A DNA stretch of 64,000 bases, taken from positions 1 to 64,000 of the forward strand of contig JANMHB010000184.1 of the NCBI GenBank assembly GCA_031374935.1. The letters are read 5' to 3'. This document shows, one piece after another, positions 25,285-34,419 of this stretch. The first letter of the stretch is position 1; each line of letters begins with the position of its first letter. Position numbers and translations under genes: made by a program. The notes beneath the pieces were generated by a model, which did no database searches, had not been told where the DNA came from, and saw only the letters and a program-made list of their open reading frames with translations. The DNA is from JACMLX01 sp031374935. Its GTDB lineage: Bacteria; Gemmatimonadota; Gemmatimonadetes; Gemmatimonadales; Gemmatimonadaceae.

Positions 25285-25307
25285 CGGTCGTTCCGGCATC
25301 GGCGGCG

Positions 25308-25598
25308 CTACTTCTTCGCGACGGTGTCTTCCTTCAGCAGCTTCTTGGCGACGATGAAGACGAAGAACGCGACCACGATGAACTTGATGAGCGCGGCGAG
25401 CACGATGCCGATCTTGAACTGACCGACCGCCATCTTCTCCCATTCACCGCCAGGCATCGCAAGACCGACGACCGGCATCAGCAGTCCGTCGACGATCGAG
25501 GTGACGAGTTCACCGGCCTTGCTGCCGATGATCACGCCCAGTGCCAGCCCGATGACGCCGTACTCCTTGAGAAACGCCTTGAATTCACCCACGGTCAC
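25308..25598 (-). CDS. mscL: Large-conductance mechanosensitive channel, short form
   Basis: This 96-aa membrane channel opens under extreme membrane tension to release solutes. The N-terminal amphipathic helix and first pore helix are typical: FKAFLKEYGVIGLALGVIIG, then KAGELVTSIVDGLLMPVVGL. The periplasmic loop (about residues 45-62) is much shorter than in E. coli MscL, giving 96 rather than about 136 residues. The second helix AALIKFIVVAFFVFIVAKKL is normal. It stands alone on the minus strand after a 249-bp gap. Confidence 0.87.
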   Translation of the reverse strand: MTVGEFKAFLKEYGVIGLALGVIIGSKAGELVTSIVDGLLMPVVGLAMPGGEWEKMAVGQFKIGIVLAALIKFIVVAFFVFIVAKKLLKEDTVAKK

Positions 25599-25799
25599 CT
25601 CATGCTGTGGAAGTCTGCCAACCCGCGCCGCGATCTGGGGAGTAACCGGCGAAGACTGTAGTGACTGGCACGTCGAATCCAGCCCGGGTTGGTTGGCGGA
25701 TTCTAAGGAGGCTGGGCGGTAACGGAAGCTCGGGACAAACTCTCGTTCAGCCGTGCTCGCTACCGTGGCGCCGCCAATTGCGGCGCGTGTTCGGCGATG

Positions 25800-25828
25800 G
25801 GCCTGCCGGTGCGGACGCCCGGCAGGCC
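25800..25828 (-). terminator. Terminator hairpin after the lptFG-mlaED operon
   Basis: A perfect 10-bp inverted repeat, GGCCTGCCGG and CCGGCAGGCC, with a 9-nt loop lies 20 bp beyond the mlaD stop on the minus strand. Confidence 0.65.
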
Positions 25829-25847
25829 AGTGCGCCCGGCGCCCGCG

Positions 25848-26750
25848 CTAGAACACCGAAAACTTGATGTACTTGCGCGGATCGCGCTTGAAGTCGGCCG
25901 TCACACTGTCGAGACGCGTCACCAGCCGGCGCACGTCGTTGTACAACAGCGTGTCGGTCAGCAGCTTGCCGGCGGTGCCCTCGCCGCGCTCCAGTCGGCC
26001 CATGGTGGCATTCAGCGACTGAATCGTCTGTCGCAGCGAGTCGGTGAGCGCGGCCACGTTGGCGGTGGCTCGGCCGGCGTTGCGCGACAGGCTGTCAACC
26101 CGCAGCGAGTCGAGCGCGCCGGAGGTGCGCTCGAGTGCCTTGAGCGACCGGTTCACACTCGTCATCGCCAGCGTGAGTTGCGTGTTCTGCGCCATGATCA
26201 CCGTGTTCAGCTGTTTGGTGAGTGCGCTGGTGCTGCGCAGGATTTCACGAATGTCGTCCACGCCGCCGCTGTCGGCCAGCTGCCGCCGCAGCGGCAGCGT
26301 GATGGCGCGGATATCCCTCGCAATCGAGTCACCGGTGGCGATCACCTCGTCGGTCGTCGCGCCACTCTTGCTGACCATCACGCTATCGCCTTCGGCAATG
26401 AACTCGGTCACGCCGACAATCGGTTCGATGGCGATCGCGCGATCACCGAAGAACCCGACAGGAATCGATTGGGCCACGCTCCCTTTCGGTACCTGGAAGC
26501 CTTTCGACATCCGCAGTGTGACGCGGACGGTGCCCTGCGGATCGTACTCGACGTCGGCGACTGACCCCGCCGTCACGCCGGCGAGCAGCACGGGTTGGCC
26601 GGGCTTGAGTCCGGCGCCCCATGGGAACCGGGCGTACAGCGGATACCCTTTGCCCAGGCTGCCGCGCACCAGCCAGATGGAGCCGAAGACGGCAATCCCG
26701 CCGCCGAGCAGCAGGAGCAATCCGACGAGAACTTCGTTAGTGCGCTTCAT
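25848..26750 (-). CDS. mlaD: MlaD-type MCE domain protein
   Basis: This 300-aa inner-membrane-anchored periplasmic protein has one N-terminal helix (EVLVGLLLLLGGGIAVFGSIWL), then an MCE domain starting YARFPWGAGLKPGQPVLLAGV with VTLRMSKGFQVPKGSVA. A long helical C-terminal region follows (DDIREILRSTSALTKQLNTV and repeated DSLR heptads), as in MlaD/TtgC-like subunits that form hexameric lipid channels. It pairs with MlaE for phospholipid traffic between membranes. The ATG at 26750 overlaps the mlaE stop. The ATPase MlaF normally found beside these genes is absent from this operon. Confidence 0.9.
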   Translation of the reverse strand: MKRTNEVLVGLLLLLGGGIAVFGSIWLVRGSLGKGYPLYARFPWGAGLKPGQPVLLAGVTAGSVADVEYDPQGTVRVTLRMSKGFQVPKGSVAQSIPVGFFGDRAIAIEPIVGVTEFIAEGDSVMVSKSGATTDEVIATGDSIARDIRAITLPLRRQLADSGGVDDIREILRSTSALTKQLNTVIMAQNTQLTLAMTSVNRSLKALERTSGALDSLRVDSLSRNAGRATANVAALTDSLRQTIQSLNATMGRLERGEGTAGKLLTDTLLYNDVRRLVTRLDSVTADFKRDPRKYIKFSVF

Positions 26751-27595
26751 GCCTGAATGAATGGTGCGAGGAGCGCCGCGATGATGGCATCGTAGACGAG
26801 AATGGCAACGGACGTGATCACGACTGCTTTGGCTGTCGATCGGCCGACGCCTTCGGCGCCTGATCCGCTCACGTAGCCTTCGTACGTACAGACCAGCGCG
26901 ATGGCGGCCCCGAACCCGATCGACTTGATCACGCTGTACCAGAGCTGGAACGGAATGAAGGCGAGTTGGAGGCCGGCCTTGTAGTCGAGCGGCGTGACAT
27001 CGGTGGCCATGATCAGCGTCACGAATGCCGCGACGATCGCCATGAAGTTCGCCACCAGCACCAGCACCGGCACCATGATCAGGGCCGCGATCAGTCGCGG
27101 TACGGCCAGGAACGCCACCGGATCGAAGGCCAGCGTTTCGAGGGCGTCGATCTGTTCGGTGACGCGCATGGTTCCGATTTCAGCGGTCATCTTGGCGCCC
27201 ACACGGCCGGCCAGCACCAGTGCCGTCAGCAGGGGACCGAGTTCGAGGACGATCGATTGCCGCACGATGAGGCCGATGACACTCAGCTGCACGCCGGGAA
27301 AGAGCTGGTAGCGCGTCTGGAAGGCCGAGACCGCGCCAAGGAACGAGGCGACGATCACCACCAGCGGGAGCGAGTCGACGCCGATGCCACGCATTTGCTT
27401 CGCGAGCTCCGGTGCCCAGGTGCGGCCCTCGGCGAACCCACGCCCGATGTCGCCCATGAACTGCGCGAACCGGCCGGTGTGTGCCAGCTGTTCGACCGTC
27501 AGCCGACCGAGTGCTCGAACGGCGCGAATCGGCAGAATGTCGATGGCCTCGGTGCCGGTTCGTGTCGGTGCGGGGACGTGCGAGCCCCCGGTCAT
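26747..27595 (-). CDS. mlaE: MlaE-type ABC permease
   Basis: This 282-aa permease of phospholipid/MCE ABC transporters has the family features FLGAVSAFQTRYQLF, RQSIVLELGPLLTALVLAGRVGAKMTAEIG (quoted in part; the EIGTMRVTEQIDALETLAFDP cytoplasmic loop is the ATPase contact), and CTYEGYVSGSGAEGVGRSTA at the C-terminus. Five to six membrane segments are present. The start overlaps the lptG stop (ATGA). Its ATPase partner must be encoded elsewhere. Confidence 0.93.
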   Translation of the reverse strand: MTGGSHVPAPTRTGTEAIDILPIRAVRALGRLTVEQLAHTGRFAQFMGDIGRGFAEGRTWAPELAKQMRGIGVDSLPLVVIVASFLGAVSAFQTRYQLFPGVQLSVIGLIVRQSIVLELGPLLTALVLAGRVGAKMTAEIGTMRVTEQIDALETLAFDPVAFLAVPRLIAALIMVPVLVLVANFMAIVAAFVTLIMATDVTPLDYKAGLQLAFIPFQLWYSVIKSIGFGAAIALVCTYEGYVSGSGAEGVGRSTAKAVVITSVAILVYDAIIAALLAPFIQA

Positions 27596-28665
27596 GTGCG
27601 CACCCGGAACAGCAGCACCGCACCCACGACCCCGAAAATCAGGCTCGGGACCCAGGCGGCCAGATCAGGCGAAATCAGTCCCTTGCCACCGAAGCCGCGC
27701 ATCAGGTTGACCATGACGAGGAATACCACAGTGGTGAGCAGGCTGACCCCGATGCCCCAGGCTGCACCGCCGCGCTGCGTGCTGGTGGCGAGCGGCGCAG
27801 CGAAGAGCAGGATGATGACGCAGGTCACCGGGATGGCGAGCTTGAGCATGCGCTCGACGCGCAGCGGGTTCACATCCGTGCCGGAGCGCTGCAACGCCCG
27901 AATGTAACGACCCAGTTCTCCCCAGCCCATGTCAGCCGGCGCCTTCGTGGCGGCATTCAGTTCCAGCGGGCGCTCGATGAACGCGCGATCGAGCAGGGAG
28001 TCGTAGGAGAAGACCACGTCCACCGTGGCATTCGGCACCACGTGCAGATGCCCGCGCACCAGCATCCATTGTGCATTCTTCCGGTAGAACGCCTGTTCCG
28101 CGATGCTGTACGTGGTGGGCAGGGCCGGCCCCGTGCCGAGCCGCTCCACCTCGATGTTCTCGATCATGTTTCGCGAGGCATGCAGCGCACCAACCTTGTA
28201 GGTGCGGCCTTCACCGGTGGCGTAGGCAAAGTTGTAGCGTTCGCCGGTATCCTTGAACTTCTGCTCCTGCAGCAGGTTCAGTTTTTTCTGGTTGAGCGGC
28301 GGGATGATCACGTTGAGTGAGAATCCGATGCACATGGCCAGCACCGCGCCGAGCGTGAGCGGCAGAATGAAGCGGTGAAACGAGATGCCGCTGGCCTTGG
28401 CGGCGGTGATCTCGGCGTAGCGCGTGAACGAACTGACGGTGAACACCGTCGCGAAGAGCACGGCGGCAGGCAACACCTGGAACATCGTTTCCGGCACACC
28501 GTAGATGTAGCTCAGGCCGATGTCGCGCGCGGGGATCTGCCGCTGCAGATACGTGTCGAGCTTCTCGGTGAGATCGACGATCACGATCAGCACCGGGAAG
28601 CCGAACGCGGTGACGAGGAAAATCCGCAGCCATTCCTTCAGGACGTACTTGTCGAGTGCGCGCAT
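27592..28665 (-). CDS. lptG: LPS export permease LptG
   Basis: This 357-aa YjgP/YjgQ family permease of the LptB2FG transporter extracts LPS from the inner membrane. It begins MRALDKYVLKEWLRIFLVTA, has RYAEITAAKASGISFHRFI as the coupling helix to LptB, a periplasmic jellyroll domain (about residues 140-250), and the C-terminal helices ending WVPSLIFGVVGAVLLF. It follows lptF by 15 bp. The F versus G label rests on gene order and length and could be swapped. Confidence 0.9.
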   Translation of the reverse strand: MRALDKYVLKEWLRIFLVTAFGFPVLIVIVDLTEKLDTYLQRQIPARDIGLSYIYGVPETMFQVLPAAVLFATVFTVSSFTRYAEITAAKASGISFHRFILPLTLGAVLAMCIGFSLNVIIPPLNQKKLNLLQEQKFKDTGERYNFAYATGEGRTYKVGALHASRNMIENIEVERLGTGPALPTTYSIAEQAFYRKNAQWMLVRGHLHVVPNATVDVVFSYDSLLDRAFIERPLELNAATKAPADMGWGELGRYIRALQRSGTDVNPLRVERMLKLAIPVTCVIILLFAAPLATSTQRGGAAWGIGVSLLTTVVFLVMVNLMRGFGGKGLISPDLAAWVPSLIFGVVGAVLLFRVRT

Positions 28666-28680
28666 GATGGATGGACGGTG

Positions 28681-30543
28681 TCAGCGATCGGTGGCCGGCA
28701 CCGGCGCACTGCGTCGCGCCGACGGGCGCAGCGATGCGACCCAGGCGCGCAGTCGATCCTTCACGTCGTCCAGATCACCACCGCGGGCGGTGCTGCTTTC
28801 GCGACCCATGCGCGCGAAGAGGAACAAGCCGACGAGGGTGAAGACCAGATTCGCGCCCCACATGGCCACCCAGGGCGGCAGCACGCCGTCGTCGGCCATC
28901 GATTCACCGGCAATCAGGCAGACGTAGTAGAGCGCAAACACGCCGAGACTGGCGCCGATGACCAGTCCCACGCCACCGCGCGGGAATCGCAGCGCGATCG
29001 GTGCGCCCAGCAGCACGAACACGATGCAGGCCACCGCGAGCGCGAACTTCTTGTGGATCTCCACTTCGTACTGCGACCAGGTGGCCCGGGCGATCGCCGC
29101 GCGCTGGATGTTCTGCTCGATGAGCGCACCGATGCCGGTGGCGGCCATTGAGACCGTGACCTGCGACTGCGCCTCGAGTTGCGGTTGGATCAGACCACTG
29201 GAGGGCGCGACGGCGGGTGCGGCAACGCCGGCCGGCGTTGCCGCCGAGGCACTGGCCGCGGGTGTACTGGCCGCAGGTGCACGGGCCGCGGGTGTACTGG
29301 CCGCGGGTGTACTGGCCGCGGGTGTACTGGCTGCGGGTGTACTGGCTGCGGGTGTACTGGCTGCGGGTGTACTGGCTGCGGGTGTACTGGCTGCGGCGGG
29401 CGATGCGGGAGTTGCTCCCGGTGTCACAGGCTTCACCCCCGCAGGCACCGTCGTCGACGCCTTGTCGCTCGGGGGCGCGATGGCGGTGGCGGTGGGGCTG
29501 GCGGTGATCGGCGCCGTGGTTGGAATGCCACGGTTCCTGCCGGTGCGGTCACCGCGCTTGAACCACGCACTGAGCGCCGTGGTGGCGGCGCAGTAGTAGC
29601 GACCGATGCCAGGTGACGCCGTGCGCAGCGAGTCGATCGGCTTCAGCGAATCGACGATCCCGCGCGTGAGCGCCTTCATCGCCCGTCGCTGCGACATCGC
29701 CGCGCTGCGCGTTTCCCGGTAGAGGTCCTGTTCGGCGCTGTACACCATCTTCTGCATCTCGCAGACGCCCATCTCGCGTTCCGACTTGTAGCTGTCGGCA
29801 CTGTCGCGCATGAAGCTGTTGGCCACACCACGTACCGTGATGCGATCGGTGTCATACGACAGGCGCGACAGCTGCGTCGGATCGGCGTTCGGAATTTCGG
29901 TCATCGTGCCATGATACAGCAGCAAGGTCATGTCGCCGGTGCCATCGATCAGGCGGATGTCGCCGCTGTCGGCCACGATGGTACGCCGCTTGCTGCCATC
30001 GCCGAAATCGTAGATCACCACGCCGTACAGGCGGCTGCTGGCCTTGTCGATGCGCGCGGCGCGGAGAAAGAGTCGTCCCGAGACGATGTCGTTGATCACC
30101 TGTTCGCGCAGTGCGAAGGTCGGCTTGGTGCGCCCGATGTCGGTCTGCAGGATGCGAAGCCGGTGGTTCGCTTCGGGCAGCAGAAAGTCGTTGAAGAGCA
30201 CCATGCCGATGGCCAGCACCGTCGCGCCACCGAGGACCGGGACCATCACCCGGGTCATCGATACGCCGCTGGCCTTGATGGCCGTGATCTCACTTTCGGC
30301 GGCGAGGCGACTGAAGGCATAGAGCACCGCCACCAGGCACGCCATTGGCAACGTCATCGCCACCGTGAACGGAATCGCGAGCATGAAGAACTCGGCGATC
30401 ACGGCGGTCGGCAGTCCCTTGCCCACCAGATCCCCGAACCGCTTGGCGATGAAGTTCAGCAGCAACAGCGACGTCAGAGCCGTGAGCGCAAAGGCGAGTG
30501 GCCCGAGGTGCTCTCGGAGGACGTAGCGACTGAGGATCTTCAC
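28681..30543 (-). CDS. lptF: LPS export permease LptF with a long repeat-bearing insert
   Basis: This 620-aa YjgP/YjgQ permease is about 250 residues longer than usual. The N-terminus (MKILSRYVLREHLGPLAFAL), coupling helix SRLAAESEITAIKASGVSMT and jellyroll region are normal. Between the jellyroll and the last three helices lies an insert with Thr/Pro/Ala-rich sequence and tandem AASTP pentapeptides (about residues 382-432). The C-terminal part resumes with YEVEIHKKFALAVACIVF and ends with WVAMWGANLVFTLVGLFLF. It leads the operon lptF-lptG-mlaE-mlaD. The insert should be periplasmic and disordered. The ATG at 30543 faces the divergent M28 peptidase. Confidence 0.88.
   Translation of the reverse strand: MKILSRYVLREHLGPLAFALTALTSLLLLNFIAKRFGDLVGKGLPTAVIAEFFMLAIPFTVAMTLPMACLVAVLYAFSRLAAESEITAIKASGVSMTRVMVPVLGGATVLAIGMVLFNDFLLPEANHRLRILQTDIGRTKPTFALREQVINDIVSGRLFLRAARIDKASSRLYGVVIYDFGDGSKRRTIVADSGDIRLIDGTGDMTLLLYHGTMTEIPNADPTQLSRLSYDTDRITVRGVANSFMRDSADSYKSEREMGVCEMQKMVYSAEQDLYRETRSAAMSQRRAMKALTRGIVDSLKPIDSLRTASPGIGRYYCAATTALSAWFKRGDRTGRNRGIPTTAPITASPTATAIAPPSDKASTTVPAGVKPVTPGATPASPAAASTPAASTPAASTPAASTPAASTPAASTPAASTPAARAPAASTPAASASAATPAGVAAPAVAPSSGLIQPQLEAQSQVTVSMAATGIGALIEQNIQRAAIARATWSQYEVEIHKKFALAVACIVFVLLGAPIALRFPRGGVGLVIGASLGVFALYYVCLIAGESMADDGVLPPWVAMWGANLVFTLVGLFLFARMGRESSTARGGDLDDVKDRLRAWVASLRPSARRSAPVPATDR
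29246..29396. repeat. 15-bp in-frame minisatellite inside lptF
   Basis: About ten copies of a 15-bp unit (GTGTACTGGCCGCGG on the plus strand, later copies with CTGCGG) run head to tail. Seven carry the exact core GTGTACTGG in succession, and the outer copies are degenerate. Each unit encodes AASTP in LptF, so gain or loss of units keeps the frame. Confidence 0.9.
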
Positions 30544-30721
30544 GGCCTGGGGTCAGGGAGGTGCAGCAGAATACCGTCGGGCCGTATATTCGGCCCTCCA
30601 GGCAGCTGGTTCAAGCCTAATTGTGACACGGGGTTGAGTGTCGGGTTCCGTTCGCCGGGGGGCGGGTGTCGCGCTGCGCGCCAGTCGGGATCCCCCCATG
30701 GTCTCCAGTGTCCTTCCTCCC

Positions 30722-31696
30722 ATGTCGATGCCACGCCCCGGTCTGATCCTCTCCTCTGCGCTGCTGGTCGGCCTCGCCGCCTGTTCGGGCGAGGGATCGA
30801 AAGATGCGGCAGGCCCAGGGGCCGACTCCCTCAGCCTACGGGCGGCCGCCGCCTTCAACGGGACGGCCTCGATGGGCTACCTGACCAAGGCGCTCAGCTT
30901 CGGCACCCGGGTTCCCGGTTCGGCCGGCCACCGCGCCACGGGGGATTGGATCGTCGCCGAGATGAAGGCGCGAGGGGCGACGGTCAGCGAGCAGGTCTGG
31001 ACGCACACGACCAAGACCGGTCAGCAGCTGCCGATGCGAAACATCATCGCCCAGTGGAATCCGGCGGCCGCACGGCGCGTGTTGTACGTGACACACTGGG
31101 ACACGCGGCCGAAGGCGGACGGTGCGGGTGTGCCGGCTGCGGACAAGGAGAAGCCGATCATCGGTGCCAACGATGGCACCAGCGGCATCGCGCTGTTTCT
31201 CGCGATCGGCGATGCGCTGCAGGCGAAGCCGACACCGGTTGGGGTGGACCTGGTGTTCGTGGATGGCGAGGACTACGGCCAGTTCGTGCCGAACGAGTTC
31301 GACGTGTTCATCGGCTCGACGTATTTCGGCGCCCACCCGCCGAGCGTGGGCTACAAGCCGGAATTCGCGGTCGTGTGGGACATGATCGGCGATCGCAGCC
31401 TGCAGATCTTCCAGGAGCAGAACTCGCTCGATTTTGCGCCGGACGTGGTCGCCCGGGTCTGGCGGCAGGCGGAGTCGCTGGGGTATTCGCAGTTCTTCAT
31501 CCAGCAGCCCAAGTACGCCATCCGGGACGATCACGTCGCACTGCAGGCGGCGGGGCTGAAGGCGATCGACGTGCTGGACATCGACTACCCCTACCACCAC
31601 ACGATGGACGACACGGCCGACAAGGTCAGTGTCGAAAGCCTGCAGGTCGTCGGCACGGTGGCAGTGGCACTGATCCGGGAGATGGAGCAGCCGTAG
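30722..31696 (+). CDS. M28 family peptidase lipoprotein (glutaminyl cyclase-like)
   Basis: This 324-aa exported enzyme has signal peptide and lipobox LVGLAACSG. The dizinc-type ligands are readable: His/Asp in VTHWDTRP, Asp in GANDGTSG, Glu in FVDGEDYGQ, Asp in VWDMIGD and His in YPYHHTMDD. The layout and the DGEDYG motif are those of the M28 subgroup that includes bacterial glutaminyl-peptide cyclotransferases, alongside aminopeptidases. It would act in the periplasm or on the outer membrane. The ATG at 30722 gives the lipoprotein signal; earlier in-frame codons do not. Confidence 0.9.
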   Translation: MSMPRPGLILSSALLVGLAACSGEGSKDAAGPGADSLSLRAAAAFNGTASMGYLTKALSFGTRVPGSAGHRATGDWIVAEMKARGATVSEQVWTHTTKTGQQLPMRNIIAQWNPAAARRVLYVTHWDTRPKADGAGVPAADKEKPIIGANDGTSGIALFLAIGDALQAKPTPVGVDLVFVDGEDYGQFVPNEFDVFIGSTYFGAHPPSVGYKPEFAVVWDMIGDRSLQIFQEQNSLDFAPDVVARVWRQAESLGYSQFFIQQPKYAIRDDHVALQAAGLKAIDVLDIDYPYHHTMDDTADKVSVESLQVVGTVAVALIREMEQP

Positions 31697-31798
31697 TTCG
31701 CGGCGCCGTGCGCTGGGTCGCGCCGGCCTGCGTTGATTCGGTGGGCGCACGTGGACTGGGCCACATACCGTGCTCCGGACGCCGTTTACGGAGCGCAC

Positions 31799-32386
31799 GT
31801 GGCCCTGACCCGAACTGAGCGGAGCGCGTTGCGCTGGCTGCTGGGCGTCGCAGCAGTTGGTGCTGGCGTTCAGCTATTGCAAAACTGGCGCAACAGTGGC
31901 GCAAGTTCTCCGCTCGGCGCTGAAGCGCTGGCGCGCCAGCTGCTGGCCGTCGACTCCGCGCAGCGCGCGGGTCGTCAGGGCCGACCTGCCCGTGGCGGGC
32001 GCGCCTCAGCCGGGGGTCGGGTCGCCCGAGCGGCTCCAGCCCGTGCGACCGAGCGCCCAAAGGAGCGCCGAACCGAGCGCCGAACCGGCGACGGCCGTCG
32101 CGGACCAAGGCGGGCCGCCGGTGACTCCGCATCGCGGATCGCGCGCCAGCTGCCGACACTCGCACCCGTGGACCTGGACCGCGCCGATGCCGCCGAGCTG
32201 GAGCGGTTGCCACGCATCGGACCGGCTCTGGCGGCCCGGATCGTGGACGATCGGCAATCGAAGGGGCCCTTCGGGTCGCTCGAGGCGTTGCAGCGTGTTC
32301 GCGGGATCGGACCCAAGCTCGCGGCCGGCCTGAAACCGCACGTGACGTTCTCAGCCACTCCGCGTCCCTCCCCGGTACAGCGCTGA
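31799..32386 (+). CDS. ComEA-like helix-hairpin-helix protein
   Basis: This protein of about 195 aa has an N-terminal membrane helix (RSALRWLLGVAAVGAGVQLL), a basic, Arg-rich low-complexity linker, and a C-terminal pair of helix-hairpin-helix motifs: LDRADAAELERLPRIGPALA and LEALQRVRGIGPKLAAGL. That is the ComEA architecture, a membrane-anchored DNA-binding protein for uptake of transforming DNA. The start is uncertain: GTG at 31799 puts the helix at the N-terminus, while TTG at 31733 would add 22 residues. Its place directly before pilB-pilT-pilC fits DNA uptake driven by type IV pili. Confidence 0.8.
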   Translation: MALTRTERSALRWLLGVAAVGAGVQLLQNWRNSGASSPLGAEALARQLLAVDSAQRAGRQGRPARGGRASAGGRVARAAPARATERPKERRTERRTGDGRRGPRRAAGDSASRIARQLPTLAPVDLDRADAAELERLPRIGPALAARIVDDRQSKGPFGSLEALQRVRGIGPKLAAGLKPHVTFSATPRPSPVQR

Positions 32387-32441
32387 TCGAGCTCCACCCC
32401 GCTCGATGTCGCATTGTGCACCCTTCAGACCCACCCGTCAC

Positions 32442-34355
32442 ATGTCCGACGTCCGTTCAACAACCGACTCTCGGCCTGCCCCAAGCGGCGCCCCGAAACC
32501 GCCGGGCTACCGTCCCGCAGCGGCTCCGGGCTCCACCCCTGGCAGCTCCCTGCGCCAGCATCTGCTGAAGGAGCAGCTGCTGACCCCCGATCAGATTTCA
32601 CAGGCCACCCGGGACCTCGCCGCGGCGAAGGGCGTCGGGTCGGTGCCGTTGTTTGCGATCCGGGCCGGCCAGTTGAACGAGGTGGCGCTGCTCAAGTCGC
32701 TGTCGAAGGCGCACAGCATGCCGGCGGTCGACCTGCTGAAGGTCGAGCCGGACGAGAAGGTGCTGCGCGCCGTGCCGGCCGACATGGCCCACAAGTACCG
32801 CATGCTGCCACTGCGCCGCGAAGGGCAGAAGCTCACCGTCGCCGTCACCGATCCGTGGAATCACGAAGGCACTGACGCGCTCCGCTTCGCCACCCGCTAC
32901 GAGATCTTCCCGGTGCTGGCCGGCGAAGTGTCGATGCAGACGCAGCTCGAGAAGTACTATCCTGCCAAGGCCTCCACCGAAGAGGCCGTGAACTCGATGC
33001 TGGCCGACATCACGTCCGAGATGTCGGATGTGGAAGTGCTCGAGTCGGAGAGTGAGGACAACGCCACCGCGGCGATGGTCGGGATGGACGAGGCGCCGGT
33101 GGTGCGTCTCATCAATGCGATCCTGATCGAAGCGGTGCAGCGCGGGGCGTCGGACATTCACTTCGAGTGCTTCGAGCACGAGCTGCGCGTGCGCTACCGC
33201 GTGGATGGTGCGCTGCAGGAAGTGATGAAGCCACCGATCAAGCTGCGGGCATCGCTGGTCAGTCGCTTCAAGATCATGTCGAGCCTCAACATCGCTGAGC
33301 GTCGCGTGCCGCAGGACGGGCGCATCAAGCTCAAGTTCGGCGGCAAGGTGATCGACTTCCGCGTCAGCACGCTGCCGACGCTGTTCGGCGAAAAGATCGT
33401 GCTCCGGATTCTCGACAAGGGCAACCTCACGCTCGACCTCGAGAAGTTCGGCATCGAGCCGCGCGCCGAAAAGGAGCTGATGGAGGCGGTGTCGAACCCG
33501 TACGGCATGGTGCTGGTGACCGGCCCGACGGGATCGGGCAAGACGACGACGCTGTACTCGTGTCTGTCGAAGATCAACACCGGCGACACGAACATCATGA
33601 CCGCGGAAGATCCGGTCGAGTACAATCTGTTCGGCATCAACCAGGTGCTGGTGCGCAACGAGATCGGGATGACCTTCGCGGCGGCGCTGAAGGCCTTCCT
33701 GCGGCAGGACCCGAACGTGATCATGGTCGGCGAAATCCGCGATCTGGAAACCGGCTCGATCGCGATCAAGGCCGCACTCACCGGGCACATGGTGCTCAGC
33801 ACGCTGCACACCAACAGTGCGCCGGAAACGATCACGCGTCTGATGGACATGGGGCTCGAGCCCTTCAACGTCTCCAGCGCGCTGAACCTGATCCTGGCGC
33901 AGCGCCTGGTGCGTCGCATCTGCAAGAGCTGTCGCGAGAAGTACGAGCCGAGCGAGCTGGAATTGTCGACGGCGAAGGTGAAGCCGACGACCACGCTCCG
34001 GCAGATGCAGTTCTCGCAGGAAGCGCTGGACGGAGCCAAGCGCGGTGCGATGCCGGACGCTGCGCCCTTCCTCGAGGGGCTGACGCTCGACTCGCCGGTG
34101 GGCAAACTGCCCTACTTCCGCGGCAAGGGGTGTGAGGCCTGCAACGGCACGGGCACGAAGGGGCGTCAGGGGCTGTACGAGGTGATGAGCATGTCGCCCG
34201 CCATCCGGAAGCTGATTCTGCAGAACGCCGGAGCCGCGGAACTCAAGGACGCGGCGGTGGCCGAGGGCATGCTGACGCTGCGCATGGACGGGTGGCTGAA
34301 GGTGCTGCGCGGGATCACGACGCTGGAGCAGGTCGTGCGCGAAACCGCGGCGTGA
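32442..34355 (+). CDS. pilB: Type IV pilus assembly ATPase PilB
   Basis: This 637-aa cytoplasmic motor drives pilus extension. An N-terminal GspE_N/MshEN domain (LRQHLLKEQLLTPDQIS; residues about 45-180) precedes the core. The core has Walker A GPTGSGKTT (about 361-369), the Asp box TAEDPVEYN, Walker B VIMVGEIRD (about 427) and the His box STLHTNSAPETI. The tetracysteine zinc site is split as CKSCREKY and CEACNGTG, with a long insertion between the pairs. An ATG at 32406 would add 12 residues; ATG 32442 is preferred. pilT follows by 64 bp. Confidence 0.96.
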   Translation: MSDVRSTTDSRPAPSGAPKPPGYRPAAAPGSTPGSSLRQHLLKEQLLTPDQISQATRDLAAAKGVGSVPLFAIRAGQLNEVALLKSLSKAHSMPAVDLLKVEPDEKVLRAVPADMAHKYRMLPLRREGQKLTVAVTDPWNHEGTDALRFATRYEIFPVLAGEVSMQTQLEKYYPAKASTEEAVNSMLADITSEMSDVEVLESESEDNATAAMVGMDEAPVVRLINAILIEAVQRGASDIHFECFEHELRVRYRVDGALQEVMKPPIKLRASLVSRFKIMSSLNIAERRVPQDGRIKLKFGGKVIDFRVSTLPTLFGEKIVLRILDKGNLTLDLEKFGIEPRAEKELMEAVSNPYGMVLVTGPTGSGKTTTLYSCLSKINTGDTNIMTAEDPVEYNLFGINQVLVRNEIGMTFAAALKAFLRQDPNVIMVGEIRDLETGSIAIKAALTGHMVLSTLHTNSAPETITRLMDMGLEPFNVSSALNLILAQRLVRRICKSCREKYEPSELELSTAKVKPTTTLRQMQFSQEALDGAKRGAMPDAAPFLEGLTLDSPVGKLPYFRGKGCEACNGTGTKGRQGLYEVMSMSPAIRKLILQNAGAAELKDAAVAEGMLTLRMDGWLKVLRGITTLEQVVRETAA

Positions 34356-34419
34356 CGCTGCGCGCCGCCTGAGAGTCTGTTCACGACAGTCTTTGTCCCC
34401 CTGACCTCCGACACCACCC

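Noticed and set aside
29246..29396. Possible CRISPR array
   Set aside because: The 15-bp units are head to tail with no spacers and encode AASTP in frame.
29179..29616. Plus-strand frames with Gly-Cys-Thr repeats over the lptF minisatellite
   Set aside because: They arise from reading the 15-bp repeat on the wrong strand; LptF homology on both sides fixes the true frame.
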